Part shown: piece by piece, positions 7,719-14,611 of the stretch
How the letters are laid out: each line of letters starts with the position of its first letter
Numbering within the stretch: position 1 is the first letter of the stretch
DNA from: Nocardia mexicana NBRC 108244
GTDB lineage: Bacteria > Actinomycetota > Actinomycetes > Mycobacteriales > Mycobacteriaceae
Length of the DNA: 34,847 nt
Assembly (NCBI RefSeq): GCF_001613165.1
Contig: NZ_BDBV01000005.1
Coordinates: forward strand, 1 to 34,847
Direction: 5' to 3'
Made by a program: the position numbers and the translations under genes
Notes under the pieces: generated by a model
What the model saw: the letters and a program-made list of their open reading frames with translations, nothing else
Database searches by the model: none
Told to the model about the DNA's origin: nothing

Positions 7719-8126
7719 ATGACCACGCAGTCACACAAGGACACCGTCCGCCGCCTCTACAAGAACCTGGAGGCGGGCAACGCCGACATCGCCGACGAGC
7801 TGTTCACCGACGACTTCGTCACCACCGAGGGCGACCACCAGAACGCCGTCGGCGCACAGGGATTCAAGGATGCGGTGCGCGCGATCCACGCCGCCTACAC
7901 CGATCCCTCCTTCGACATCCTCGACATCGTGGGCGAGGACGACGGGGTGATGGTGCGCTGGCGGATGCACGCCACCCACACCGGAGAACTCATGGGCATT
8001 CCCGCCACCGGCCGCAAGATCAGCATGGAGGCCTTCGCCCTCTTCCGTTTCACCGGCGACCGGATCAGCGCACGGCACGCCGTCATCGACCGGCTCGGCC
8101 TGCTCCGGCAGCTCCAGGACGACTGA
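7719..8126 (+). CDS. SnoaL-like / ester cyclase family protein
   Basis: A 135-aa single-domain protein of the NTF2-like superfamily. Features typical of SnoaL-type polyketide cyclases and related proteins are the early VRRLYKNLEAGN helix, LFTDDFV, the central VGEDDGVMVRWRMHATHTGEL strands with GIPATGRKI, and the closing FALFRFTGDRI...DRLGLLRQL. It binds or acts on an unknown small molecule. The ATG at 7719 has GAAGGA (7707-7712) at 6-nt spacing. It is divergent from the TetR gene and shares its operator, so it is probably induced by the TetR ligand, which may also be its substrate (inference). Confidence 0.88.
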   Translation: MTTQSHKDTVRRLYKNLEAGNADIADELFTDDFVTTEGDHQNAVGAQGFKDAVRAIHAAYTDPSFDILDIVGEDDGVMVRWRMHATHTGELMGIPATGRKISMEAFALFRFTGDRISARHAVIDRLGLLRQLQDD

Positions 8127-8132
8127 ACCGGG

Positions 8133-8537
8133 CTAACGCGGGCAGCGGGCGACCGCGACGGTGACACCCGATCGCACCCGCTTGGGGACAACGAGGTCCC
8201 CACCCGCCGCCAGCAACGCCGCCGCCTCGGCAACACTCGGCGCACCCACCGCCGCGGCGGTACGCGCATCCGGATTCGGCACCTCGACCCCCGCCAACTC
8301 CGCAGCCCCGAACGACACGATCGGAACACCCAGCTCCGTCGCCGCATCGATCAACCCCACCGCCCCGGCCCGCCGCTCCACGGTAGCCAAACAACGAACC
8401 ACATTGTCCCCCACAACCTCCCGAACAGCAGCAACAATCTCCGCAGCACCAGTGGACGGCCGCAGCCCCACACCCACAACAAACTCCTCCCCGGCCCCGC
8501 TCACCACGCCCCACCCCTCACCCTGCCCGCCCTCCAT
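8133..8537 (-). CDS. cobE: CobE / CbiG C-terminal-like cobalamin biosynthesis protein
   Basis: A 134-aa protein matching the CbiG C-terminal/CobE domain (PF01890). It has VVGVGLRPST near the N-terminus, ERRAGAVGLIDAATELGVPIVSF, ELAGVEVPNPDART, and the late GAPSVAEAAALLAAGG motif. CobE acts in aerobic corrin ring assembly, and its exact role is debated. The start is uncertain: the ATG at 8537 gives a normal-length protein, but tandem GTG codons about 10 residues in are also possible. Base use is odd: the coding strand is rich in G and T (GTT, GGT, GGG codons), unlike neighbouring genes that favour C- or G-ending codons such as GCC and CTG. It is on the same strand as cobO-cobB but separated from cobB by the 24-bp repeat array. 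Confidence 0.75.
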   Translation of the reverse strand: MEGGQGEGWGVVSGAGEEFVVGVGLRPSTGAAEIVAAVREVVGDNVVRCLATVERRAGAVGLIDAATELGVPIVSFGAAELAGVEVPNPDARTAAAVGAPSVAEAAALLAAGGDLVVPKRVRSGVTVAVARCPR

Positions 8538-8555
8538 CCCCGAATAACCGGCATT

Positions 8556-8590
8556 CCCCGTCGCGCGGCCCCAGGGGCCGCGCGACGGGG
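8556..8590. repeat. Perfect 17-bp-arm palindrome (hairpin A)
   Basis: CCCCGTCGCGCGGCCCC (8556-8572) is perfectly complementary to 8574-8590, with a single central A. It is preceded by GCATT and followed by GAT...TGCCAG. Nearly the same arrangement occurs at 8809-8843, so the two hairpins are a related pair framing the 24-bp array. Either may end transcription from cobB. Confidence 0.9.
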
Positions 8591-8650
8591 ATATATGCCA
8601 GCAAGCCGCAAGGATGAGACGCTGCGAAGCACATGGGTCCGCCGCCAACC

Positions 8651-8818
8651 AGGGCACTTGCATTCCCCGCCGACAGGGCACTTGCATTCCCCGCCGACAG
8701 GGCACTTGCATTCCCCGCCGACAGGGCACTTGCATTCCCCGCCGACAGGGCACTTGCATTCCCCGCCGACAGGGCACTTGCATTCCCCGCCGACAGGGCA
8801 CTTGCATTCCCCGCCGCG
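8651..8818. repeat. 24-bp tandem repeat array, 7 units
   Basis: Seven head-to-tail units of 24 bp begin AGGGCACTTGCATTCCCCGC and start at 8651, 8675, 8699, 8723, 8747, 8771 and 8795. Units 1-6 look identical; the last differs in its final bases, where it runs directly into hairpin B. Because 24 is divisible by three and the unit has no stops, all frames stay open, producing spurious reading frames on both strands. There are no spacers, so it is not a CRISPR array. It fills the space between cobB and the cobE-like gene. Confidence 0.95.
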
Positions 8819-8843
8819 CGGCCCCCTGGGCCGCGCGGCGGGG
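8809..8843. repeat. 16-bp-arm hairpin B, fused to the last 24-bp unit
   Basis: CCCCGCCGCGCGGCCC (8809-8824) pairs perfectly with 8828-8843 around CCT. The left arm overlaps the end of the seventh 24-bp unit. It differs from hairpin A mainly by compensatory T/C and A/G changes in the stem, which argues that base pairing is maintained. It lies 63 bp beyond the cobB stop. Confidence 0.88.
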
Positions 8844-8905
8844 ATCCGTGCCAGGGGGACGCGGAGGTGGGGCGTTGCGGAGCGGCGGCGGTGGGCCGTC
8901 GACGG

Positions 8906-10303
8906 TCAGGCATCGGCGCGGTCGGCTGCGTAGGCGGCCGCTGCTGCGATGAATCTTGCTGTGGCCGTGGGGTTTCCTGCTGGGTGGGTGTGAAGGTAGG
9001 AGGCGTGGACGCGGTGGGTCAGGGCGCCCTCGCGGGTCGGTCGGCCGTCGGGCGACCTCCAGCCCCAGGCCGGGGCATGGGTATCGGCGCCGACCAGGCG
9101 GGTGCGGTGGAACTCGTGGCCGCGCACCCGTTCGCCCGCGCGCCAGAGCGGAGAATCCGCCAGCGCCACGGCATCCCGGTAGCCCAGGGTCAGCCGCGGC
9201 CCGAATTCGGCCGCCACGTCCACGACTCCGGCCATGCGATGACCATCGAGCGAGCGGGCCAGATACAGCAGCCCGGCGCATTCGGCGTGTACGGGCATGC
9301 CGCGCCGCGCCGCCTCCGCCACCGCGGTCAGCAGCGGACGGTTGGTGGCGAGCTCGGCGGCGTGCTCTTCCGGAAAACCGCCGGGAAGCACCAAACCCGA
9401 TGCACCAGTGGGTAATTCATCACGCAACGGATCAAAGGCGACGACCGCCGCCCCCGCCGCTTCGAGCAGTTCCCGATGCTCGGCATAACCGAAGGTGAAC
9501 GCCGCCCCACCGGCGACCGCGATCACGATCTCGCCGGTATCGGGACGGGCCGCGGACCCCGCCACCGCATCGATCGGATCCCAGGCCGGACCATCCACCC
9601 GCACCGCCGCCAGCCGGGCGATCTCCGCCAGATCCACGTGCGCCGCGACGAGTTCGGTCATCGCCTCGACCGCCGCCTGCGCCGCGCCCCCGTGCTCCAC
9701 CGCCGGGATCAGCCCCAGATGCCTCGACGGGACGGCCAATTCGGCCATGCGCGGCAGGGCGCCGAGCACCGGCAGGCCCACCCGGGCGCAGGCCGCGCGC
9801 AGCACCTGCTCGTGGCGCTCGCTGCCCACCCGATTGAGAATCACTCCCCCGAGCCGGATCCCGCTGTCGAAGGTGGCGAAGCCGTGCAGCAGGGCGGCCA
9901 GGCTCTGGCTGTGCCCGCGCGCGTCGACCACCAGGACGACCGGCGCCCCGAGCAGCGCGGCGACCTGCGCGGTCGAGCCCTCCGCGACGGCGTCGGCCTG
10001 GTTGTCGTCGATGCGGCCGTCGAACAGCCCCATGACGCCCTCGACCACCGCGATATCGCGGCCCCGGGTGCCGTGCCGATACAGCGGCACCACCCGTTCG
10101 GCGCCGACGAGCACAGGATCCAGATTCCGCCCCGGCCGCCCCGCCGCCAGCCCGTGATACCCCGGATCGATGTAATCGGGCCCCACCTTGAACGGCGCCA
10201 CGCGATGCCCGGCCCGCCGCAACGCCCCGATCAAACCCGTTGCGAGCGTGGTCTTCCCGCTCCCCGACGCGGGCGCCGCGATCACCACCGCGGGCGTGCT
10301 CAC
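8906..10303 (-). CDS. cobB: Cobyrinic acid a,c-diamide synthase
   Basis: A 465-aa ATP- and glutamine-dependent amidotransferase that amidates the a and c side chains in the aerobic B12 pathway (CobB/CbiA family). The N-terminal P-loop ASGSGKTT is at residues 12-19, followed by PFKVGPDYIDPGYH (37-50) and VEGVMGLFDG. The C-terminal class I glutamine amidotransferase domain has LPGGFPEE (306-313), nucleophile C342 in AECAGLLYL, and HEFHRT. The GTG at 10303 was chosen because it lies 4 bp after the cobO stop, which suggests translational coupling; an earlier in-frame codon at 10345 would overlap cobO. Length and motifs are complete. Confidence 0.95.
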   Translation of the reverse strand: MSTPAVVIAAPASGSGKTTLATGLIGALRRAGHRVAPFKVGPDYIDPGYHGLAAGRPGRNLDPVLVGAERVVPLYRHGTRGRDIAVVEGVMGLFDGRIDDNQADAVAEGSTAQVAALLGAPVVLVVDARGHSQSLAALLHGFATFDSGIRLGGVILNRVGSERHEQVLRAACARVGLPVLGALPRMAELAVPSRHLGLIPAVEHGGAAQAAVEAMTELVAAHVDLAEIARLAAVRVDGPAWDPIDAVAGSAARPDTGEIVIAVAGGAAFTFGYAEHRELLEAAGAAVVAFDPLRDELPTGASGLVLPGGFPEEHAAELATNRPLLTAVAEAARRGMPVHAECAGLLYLARSLDGHRMAGVVDVAAEFGPRLTLGYRDAVALADSPLWRAGERVRGHEFHRTRLVGADTHAPAWGWRSPDGRPTREGALTHRVHASYLHTHPAGNPTATARFIAAAAAYAADRADA

Positions 10304-10307
10304 CGAC

Positions 10308-10922
10308 TCACCACTCGATGCCCCGCTGTCCCTTGCGGCCCGCATCCATCGGGTGCTTGACCTTGCTCATCTCGGTGACCAGGTCGGCGGCGTCGACTAG
10401 CGCGGCGGGGGCGTCGCGTCCGGTGATCACCACGTGCTGGTTGCCGGGACGGGTGCGCAGCGTCTCGACCACCTCGTCCACGTCCACCCAGCCCCACTTC
10501 AGCGGATAGGTGAACTCGTCGAGCACGTAGAAGCGGTGCTGTTCGGCGGCCAGGCGGCGGGCGATCTCCTGCCATCCGGCCAGCGCCGCGGCCGCATGGT
10601 CCTCCTCGGAGCCGGGCTTGCGCACCCACGACCAGCCCTCGCCCATCTTGTGCCATTCGACCGCCCCGCCGGTCCCGGTCTCCTCGTGCAGGCGCCCCAG
10701 CGTGCGGAAGGCGGCCTCCTCCCCCACCTTCCACTTGGCGCTCTTGACGAACTGGAACACCGCGATGTCGAAGCCCTGGTTCCAGGCCCGCAGCGCCATC
10801 CCGAACGCCGCCGTCGACTTCCCCTTGCCCGCCCCGGTGTGCACGGCCAGCACCGGCTGATTGCGCCGCTGCCGCGTGGTCAACCCGTCGTCGGGAATCG
10901 TCTCCGGCACACCCTTGGGCAT
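10308..10922 (-). CDS. cobO: Cob(I)yrinic acid a,c-diamide adenosyltransferase
   Basis: A 204-aa CobO/BtuR-family enzyme that transfers the adenosyl group of ATP to reduced cobalt. The P-loop GAGKGKST is at residues 30-37. Further family motifs are FQFVKSAKWKVGEE, GEGWSW, LDEFTYPLKWGW and VVITGRDAP, ending in the usual GQRGIEW. The ATG at 10922 has AAGGAG about 8 nt upstream; the in-frame upstream region lacks a comparable site. It is the first gene of a cobO-cobB unit with a 4-bp gap and is divergent from the sirtuin gene. No cobalamin riboswitch is visible in the 90 bp upstream. Confidence 0.96.
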   Translation of the reverse strand: MPKGVPETIPDDGLTTRQRRNQPVLAVHTGAGKGKSTAAFGMALRAWNQGFDIAVFQFVKSAKWKVGEEAAFRTLGRLHEETGTGGAVEWHKMGEGWSWVRKPGSEEDHAAAALAGWQEIARRLAAEQHRFYVLDEFTYPLKWGWVDVDEVVETLRTRPGNQHVVITGRDAPAALVDAADLVTEMSKVKHPMDAGRKGQRGIEW

Positions 10923-11000
10923 TGATTCGCTCCTTCTCGCACCTGCGCTGCCGCTCCACGGTGCCATACCGGGACCAGCACCGATCCTCGGGCCCGCCCG

Positions 11001-11006
11001 TACCCT
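11001..11006 (+). promoter_or_regulatory. -10 box of sirtuin gene, leaderless
   Basis: TACCCT is followed by 6 nt and then the ATG at 11013. No Shine-Dalgarno is present. The spacing places the transcription start on the start codon. Confidence 0.55.
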
Positions 11007-11012
11007 GGACCT

Positions 11013-11858
11013 ATGCCGGACATCCCGCCCACCGGCGCCGACCCCGCGATGGGCCGGCTGCTCGAGCTGATCAGCGACCGCCGCGTGGCCGTGCTGACCG
11101 GCGCCGGAATCTCCACCGACAGCGGCATTCCGGACTACCGCGGGCCCGGCTCACCGCCCCGCACCCCGATGACCTATCAGCAGTTCGTGGGCGATCCGGT
11201 GTTCCGGCAACGGTATTGGGCGCGCAATCACGTCGGCTGGCGCCGCATGGACGCCTCGCGGCCCAATCCCGGGCATCGGGCGCTGGCCCGCCTGGAACGC
11301 GGCGGTCTCGTCACCGGGGTGATCACCCAGAACGTCGACCTGCTGCACACCAAGGCGGGTAGCCGCCGCGTGCTCGACCTGCACGGCACCTACGCGCGCG
11401 TCCGCTGCCTGCGCTGCGCGGCCCTGATCTCGCGGATGACCCTGGCCGAGCGGCTGGAGGCCGCCAACCCGGGCTTCGCGGAGGCCGCGATCACCAGCGG
11501 GCTCGAGGTGGCTCCCGACGCCGACGCGGTGGTCGCCGACACCCGGCACTTCCGGATGGTCGACTGCGCGCACTGCGGCGGCATGCTGAAACCCGACATC
11601 GTCTACTTCGGCGAGAACGTTCCCAAGGACCGGGTCGCCGTCGCCTTCGAACTCGTAGACCAGGCGGACGTGCTGCTGGTCGCGGGCTCGTCCCTGACGG
11701 TCATGTCCGGCCGCCGATTCGTCCGCCACGCCGTCAGAACGGGCCGCCCGGTAATCATCGTCAACCGCGGCCCCACCCGCGCCGACCCCCTGGCCACCCT
11801 CGCCCTCGACGCAGGCTGCTCGCCCGTACTGTCCGCCCTGGCCGACCACTACGCCTGA
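11013..11858 (+). CDS. Sir2-family NAD-dependent protein deacylase
   Basis: A 281-aa sirtuin. The Rossmann NAD-binding motif GAGISTDSGIPDYRG begins at residue 30. TQNVDLLH (105-112) and catalytic H124 in LHG follow. The zinc site is C132/C135 (CLRC) and C185/C188 (CAHC). GSSL (226-229) and IVNRG complete the NAD site. It removes acetyl or other acyl groups from lysines; the SIRT4-like pattern (class II) suggests acyl substrates other than acetyl, but specificity is not readable here. It is divergent from cobO, with the start codon next to its own -10 box. All catalytic and metal residues are present. Confidence 0.93.
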   Translation: MPDIPPTGADPAMGRLLELISDRRVAVLTGAGISTDSGIPDYRGPGSPPRTPMTYQQFVGDPVFRQRYWARNHVGWRRMDASRPNPGHRALARLERGGLVTGVITQNVDLLHTKAGSRRVLDLHGTYARVRCLRCAALISRMTLAERLEAANPGFAEAAITSGLEVAPDADAVVADTRHFRMVDCAHCGGMLKPDIVYFGENVPKDRVAVAFELVDQADVLLVAGSSLTVMSGRRFVRHAVRTGRPVIIVNRGPTRADPLATLALDAGCSPVLSALADHYA

Positions 11859-11976
11859 CATCTCCACTCCGCCACGACATTTCGACGCGCACGGAATCAC
11901 ACGAGCGAAACCCACGGGCACGACGCGCACGGGCTCTACGATCGGCGTGACACTTGTCGCCATAGGGAGGCCTGGG

Positions 11977-12294
11977 ATGTATCGACTGACGATTCTGTAT
12001 GGGCAACCGGACGATCCCGGGCATTTCGACGATTACTACTGGAACGTGCACATCCCGATCGCCAAGAAGATGGTGGGGTTGAAGAAATGGACGATCGGGC
12101 ACGGTGAGAGCATCGAGCGGGGTGCGGTCGCGCCGTACTATCTGGTCGTCGGGCTCTATGCCGATACTCGCGAGGATATCGAGCGCATCCTGGCCAGCCC
12201 GGAGGGGCAGGCCGCCGTCGCCGATGTGCCCAACTTCGCCACGGGCGGAGTCACTTTCGTCTACAGCGACGAGCAGGACCTGATCGAACCGTAG
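11977..12294 (+). CDS. EthD family protein
   Basis: A 105-aa small protein with the EthD/dimeric alpha-beta barrel pattern: YRLTILYGQPDDPGHFDDYYWNVHIPIAKK at the start, then a central YYLVVGLYADTREDIERILASPEGQAAVADVPNFA and a closing beta strand. EthD-like proteins are small ligand-handling or cyclase-like proteins, first described in an ether-degradation cluster. The ATG at 11977 is supported by AGGGAGG (11964-11970) at 6-nt spacing. An in-frame GTG at 11947 lies just after a TACGAT box (11937-11942) and could instead be a leaderless start. It converges on the Ser/Thr kinase gene with 12 bp between stops. Confidence 0.82.
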   Translation: MYRLTILYGQPDDPGHFDDYYWNVHIPIAKKMVGLKKWTIGHGESIERGAVAPYYLVVGLYADTREDIERILASPEGQAAVADVPNFATGGVTFVYSDEQDLIEP

Positions 12295-12306
12295 TGGCGC
12301 CTGGCC

Positions 12307-14328
12307 TCAGTCGAAGTGCTGTTGGAACCAGGTGAGCAGTTCGGGTTCGGTTTCGGGGGCATCGGCCGGGTTGGTCGATGACGTCGTGCAGACCTCGATC
12401 AGGGTCAGGAATTCCTCGTGCAGTGCCATGAGGCAGGTGCGGCTGCCGTAGCGCGGGGTTTCGTCCGGATAACAGGTCATGCGGCCGACCGGCGCCGTCG
12501 CCGTGCTCCAGACACCGTCGAGACCCGGCCCGTTCCCGCACGCCCGGCCGGGAATCTGCGACACCGTGCCCCGATACGACGACAGGGCCGACGCGTGATC
12601 CGGGAATCCGATGAGGTGCACCACCGGGGAACCGGGCCGGGGGCCGCAGACGATCGCCGATCCCGAAATTCCCGCGGGCGGCTCGAGGTGCCGGCAATTG
12701 CGGGGAATGTATTCACCACCGAGGCGGCCGAGCACGGCGCGATCCTCGGGCGTGAACCAGTCCGGATCCGTTGCGGCCGTGCCGGTTCGGAACTGCCATA
12801 TGCCCGACACGGCCTCCTGGTCGCGCAGCGGTGTCTCGCTCGGGTCGGCCCAGTACAGGAGCGCGAGCGACAACAATCCCTCGTTGGTGAGGATCAGCCC
12901 GGGACGCGGCACCGCCGGATTGTCGAAACCGTTGGTGAAGCAGGCTTTTCGACCCACCTCCCGGTTGTCGAACCGGGACGGCCCGTCCGGCCCAGGCGGA
13001 TCGCCGGGGCAACTGGCCGCCTTGAATCCGCTCAGCGTGGTGGTGCGATAGTAGTAGGCGCGCAAACCCTCGATGTCACGGAAGCGCAGGAAGAGTCCCG
13101 CCGGGGACGAGGTGGCCGGGTTCGGATCACAGAAGACGATGGCCGCGGTCGTGCTGTCGGGGTCGCGGTGCACGCAGTTGGCGCGGTGGTATCCCGGGCC
13201 GCTGAGGCTGGCGAGGAGATCCAGATCGGCGCCTCGCAGGGCGGTGGCGTCGGCAACTGCGGTACCGGCGGATTCCGTTCGGGTCGCCGCCCAGTACGCG
13301 AAACTCGTTGCCGTGGCGATGATCACGATCGCGATGAGCGACAGCGGTGTCGACGCGGAGCGGATCCGGACGAGTACCGGCAGGGGCCCGCCGCTCCGGG
13401 GCCCCGGTACGGCATCGTGATCGGAAGTCCTTGTGACGTCCGAGGATTCGTTCGATACCGGCGGCCGCTCCGCTGCCACGTCGGCCGCGCCACCGGTGGA
13501 CAGCGCGGCGACCGCCGCGTCGGCGAGATCCCCTGCGGTAGCGAAGCGATCGGCCGGGTCCTTGGCCATACCGCGCGCGACGACCGAGTCGAAGCCGGGC
13601 GGAACGTCGGCGCGGACCCGGCTCGGCGGCGGCACCGGATCGAACAGGTGCGCGCGCATGATCTCACTGTCGGCGCTCACCGGAAACGGGTGCGCGCCGG
13701 TCAGGCATTCGTACAATACGCAGGTCAGCGCGTAGATATCGGACGCCGGGGTCACCGCGGGCGAGGTGTAGCGCTCCGGCGCCATGTAGCGGAACGTCCC
13801 GACGAGCGACCGGTCGGAGGTCAGGCCGCCGGCACTGCTGGAATGCGCGATGCCGAAGTCCGCGAGATAGGCGAACCCGCCGGACGTGGTGAGGATGTTG
13901 TCCGGCTTGACATCTCGGTGCACCAGACCGTCCGCGTGCGCCGCATCCAACGCGGCCGCCACCTGGCGGACCAGGTCCACCGCCCGCGCCGGTGCCAGCG
14001 GCGCCTCCTCCCGCAGCACCGTGTTCAGGCTGACACCGTCGACCAGCCGCATATCGATGTAGAGGTGCCCGTCGATCTCACCGTAGTCATGGATCGGAAT
14101 GACGTGCGGTTCCTTCAGCCGCGCCGCCACATGCGATTCGCGCCGGAACCTTTCACGATAGAGGGAATCCTCGGCGAACCGCTCCGGCATCACCTTGATG
14201 GCGACGGTGCGGTCCTTCTCGGTGTCGTAGGCCTCGAACACCTCGCCCATGCCGCCGCGCCCGAGGAGCCGGTCCAGCCGGTACGGACCGAATCGAGATC
14301 CGACCGCCAGGGGGCGCGGCGTCGTCAT
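12307..14328 (-). CDS. Receptor Ser/Thr protein kinase with duplicated extracytoplasmic domain
   Basis: A 673-aa PASTA-less Hanks-type kinase. The kinase domain spans about residues 14-278: glycine loop GRGGMGEV (23-30), catalytic lysine K45, HRDVKPDN (137-144), DFG (157-159) and APE (183-185). A Pro/Ser juxtamembrane stretch leads to one membrane helix (about 329-348). The outer part consists of two related Cys-containing modules, about 371-515 and 531-655. Their cysteines match: C385/C400/C440/C463 and C545/C561/C597/C619, with PG.DG and VGR..C motifs in both. The second has an extra pair, C632/C647. Two disulfides per module are likely. It probably senses an external signal, but the ligand and substrates are unknown. 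The ATG at 14328 has GGAGG 5 nt upstream. Confidence 0.93.
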   Translation of the reverse strand: MTTPRPLAVGSRFGPYRLDRLLGRGGMGEVFEAYDTEKDRTVAIKVMPERFAEDSLYRERFRRESHVAARLKEPHVIPIHDYGEIDGHLYIDMRLVDGVSLNTVLREEAPLAPARAVDLVRQVAAALDAAHADGLVHRDVKPDNILTTSGGFAYLADFGIAHSSSAGGLTSDRSLVGTFRYMAPERYTSPAVTPASDIYALTCVLYECLTGAHPFPVSADSEIMRAHLFDPVPPPSRVRADVPPGFDSVVARGMAKDPADRFATAGDLADAAVAALSTGGAADVAAERPPVSNESSDVTRTSDHDAVPGPRSGGPLPVLVRIRSASTPLSLIAIVIIATATSFAYWAATRTESAGTAVADATALRGADLDLLASLSGPGYHRANCVHRDPDSTTAAIVFCDPNPATSSPAGLFLRFRDIEGLRAYYYRTTTLSGFKAASCPGDPPGPDGPSRFDNREVGRKACFTNGFDNPAVPRPGLILTNEGLLSLALLYWADPSETPLRDQEAVSGIWQFRTGTAATDPDWFTPEDRAVLGRLGGEYIPRNCRHLEPPAGISGSAIVCGPRPGSPVVHLIGFPDHASALSSYRGTVSQIPGRACGNGPGLDGVWSTATAPVGRMTCYPDETPRYGSRTCLMALHEEFLTLIEVCTTSSTNPADAPETEPELLTWFQQHFD

Positions 14329-14611
14329 CTAGACCTCCAGGACGCGAACCGAGTCGATCCTCGCCGCCGATCCACCCCCGAAGCGAGACCAGAGATTTCA
14401 GGTCAACGAAAGATCCCGAAGCTGTAGACCAACTGTAGAGCGCACCGGTGCACGGTGACCACGACACCGTCGAACGCCGCCGTCGCTGCCCACGGCCGAA
14501 CGAGCGCTCAGCGTGTCGTTCGCCGCCGCCGCAGCGCTGTCACATTGCCAGCGGGAACGGAGGCTCCACCGCACCCGGCGAAGCCGTGAGCCCGAACGCC
14601 TCCCGGCCGAT
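14329..14611. other. Kinase upstream region, 283 bp
   Basis: Non-coding DNA between the stop of the chelatase gene and the start of the kinase gene, both minus strand. The kinase Shine-Dalgarno is visible. I see no convincing paired -35/-10 or terminator; a CTACAGTTGGTCTACAG direct repeat of CTACAG occurs on the minus strand around 14420-14440. Confidence 0.4.

Noticed and set aside
8651..8818. CRISPR array
   Set aside because: The 24-bp units are directly adjacent with no variable spacers, and no cas genes are nearby.
8518..9415. Long reading frames across the 24-bp array on both strands
   Set aside because: The unit length is a multiple of three and stop-free, so every frame stays open. 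The encoded 8-aa repeats differ by frame, and starts and flanks lack support.
11872..11884. CCACGACATTTCG shared with 34808-34820
   Set aside because: A single 13-bp match between two sites in 35 kb is expected by chance.
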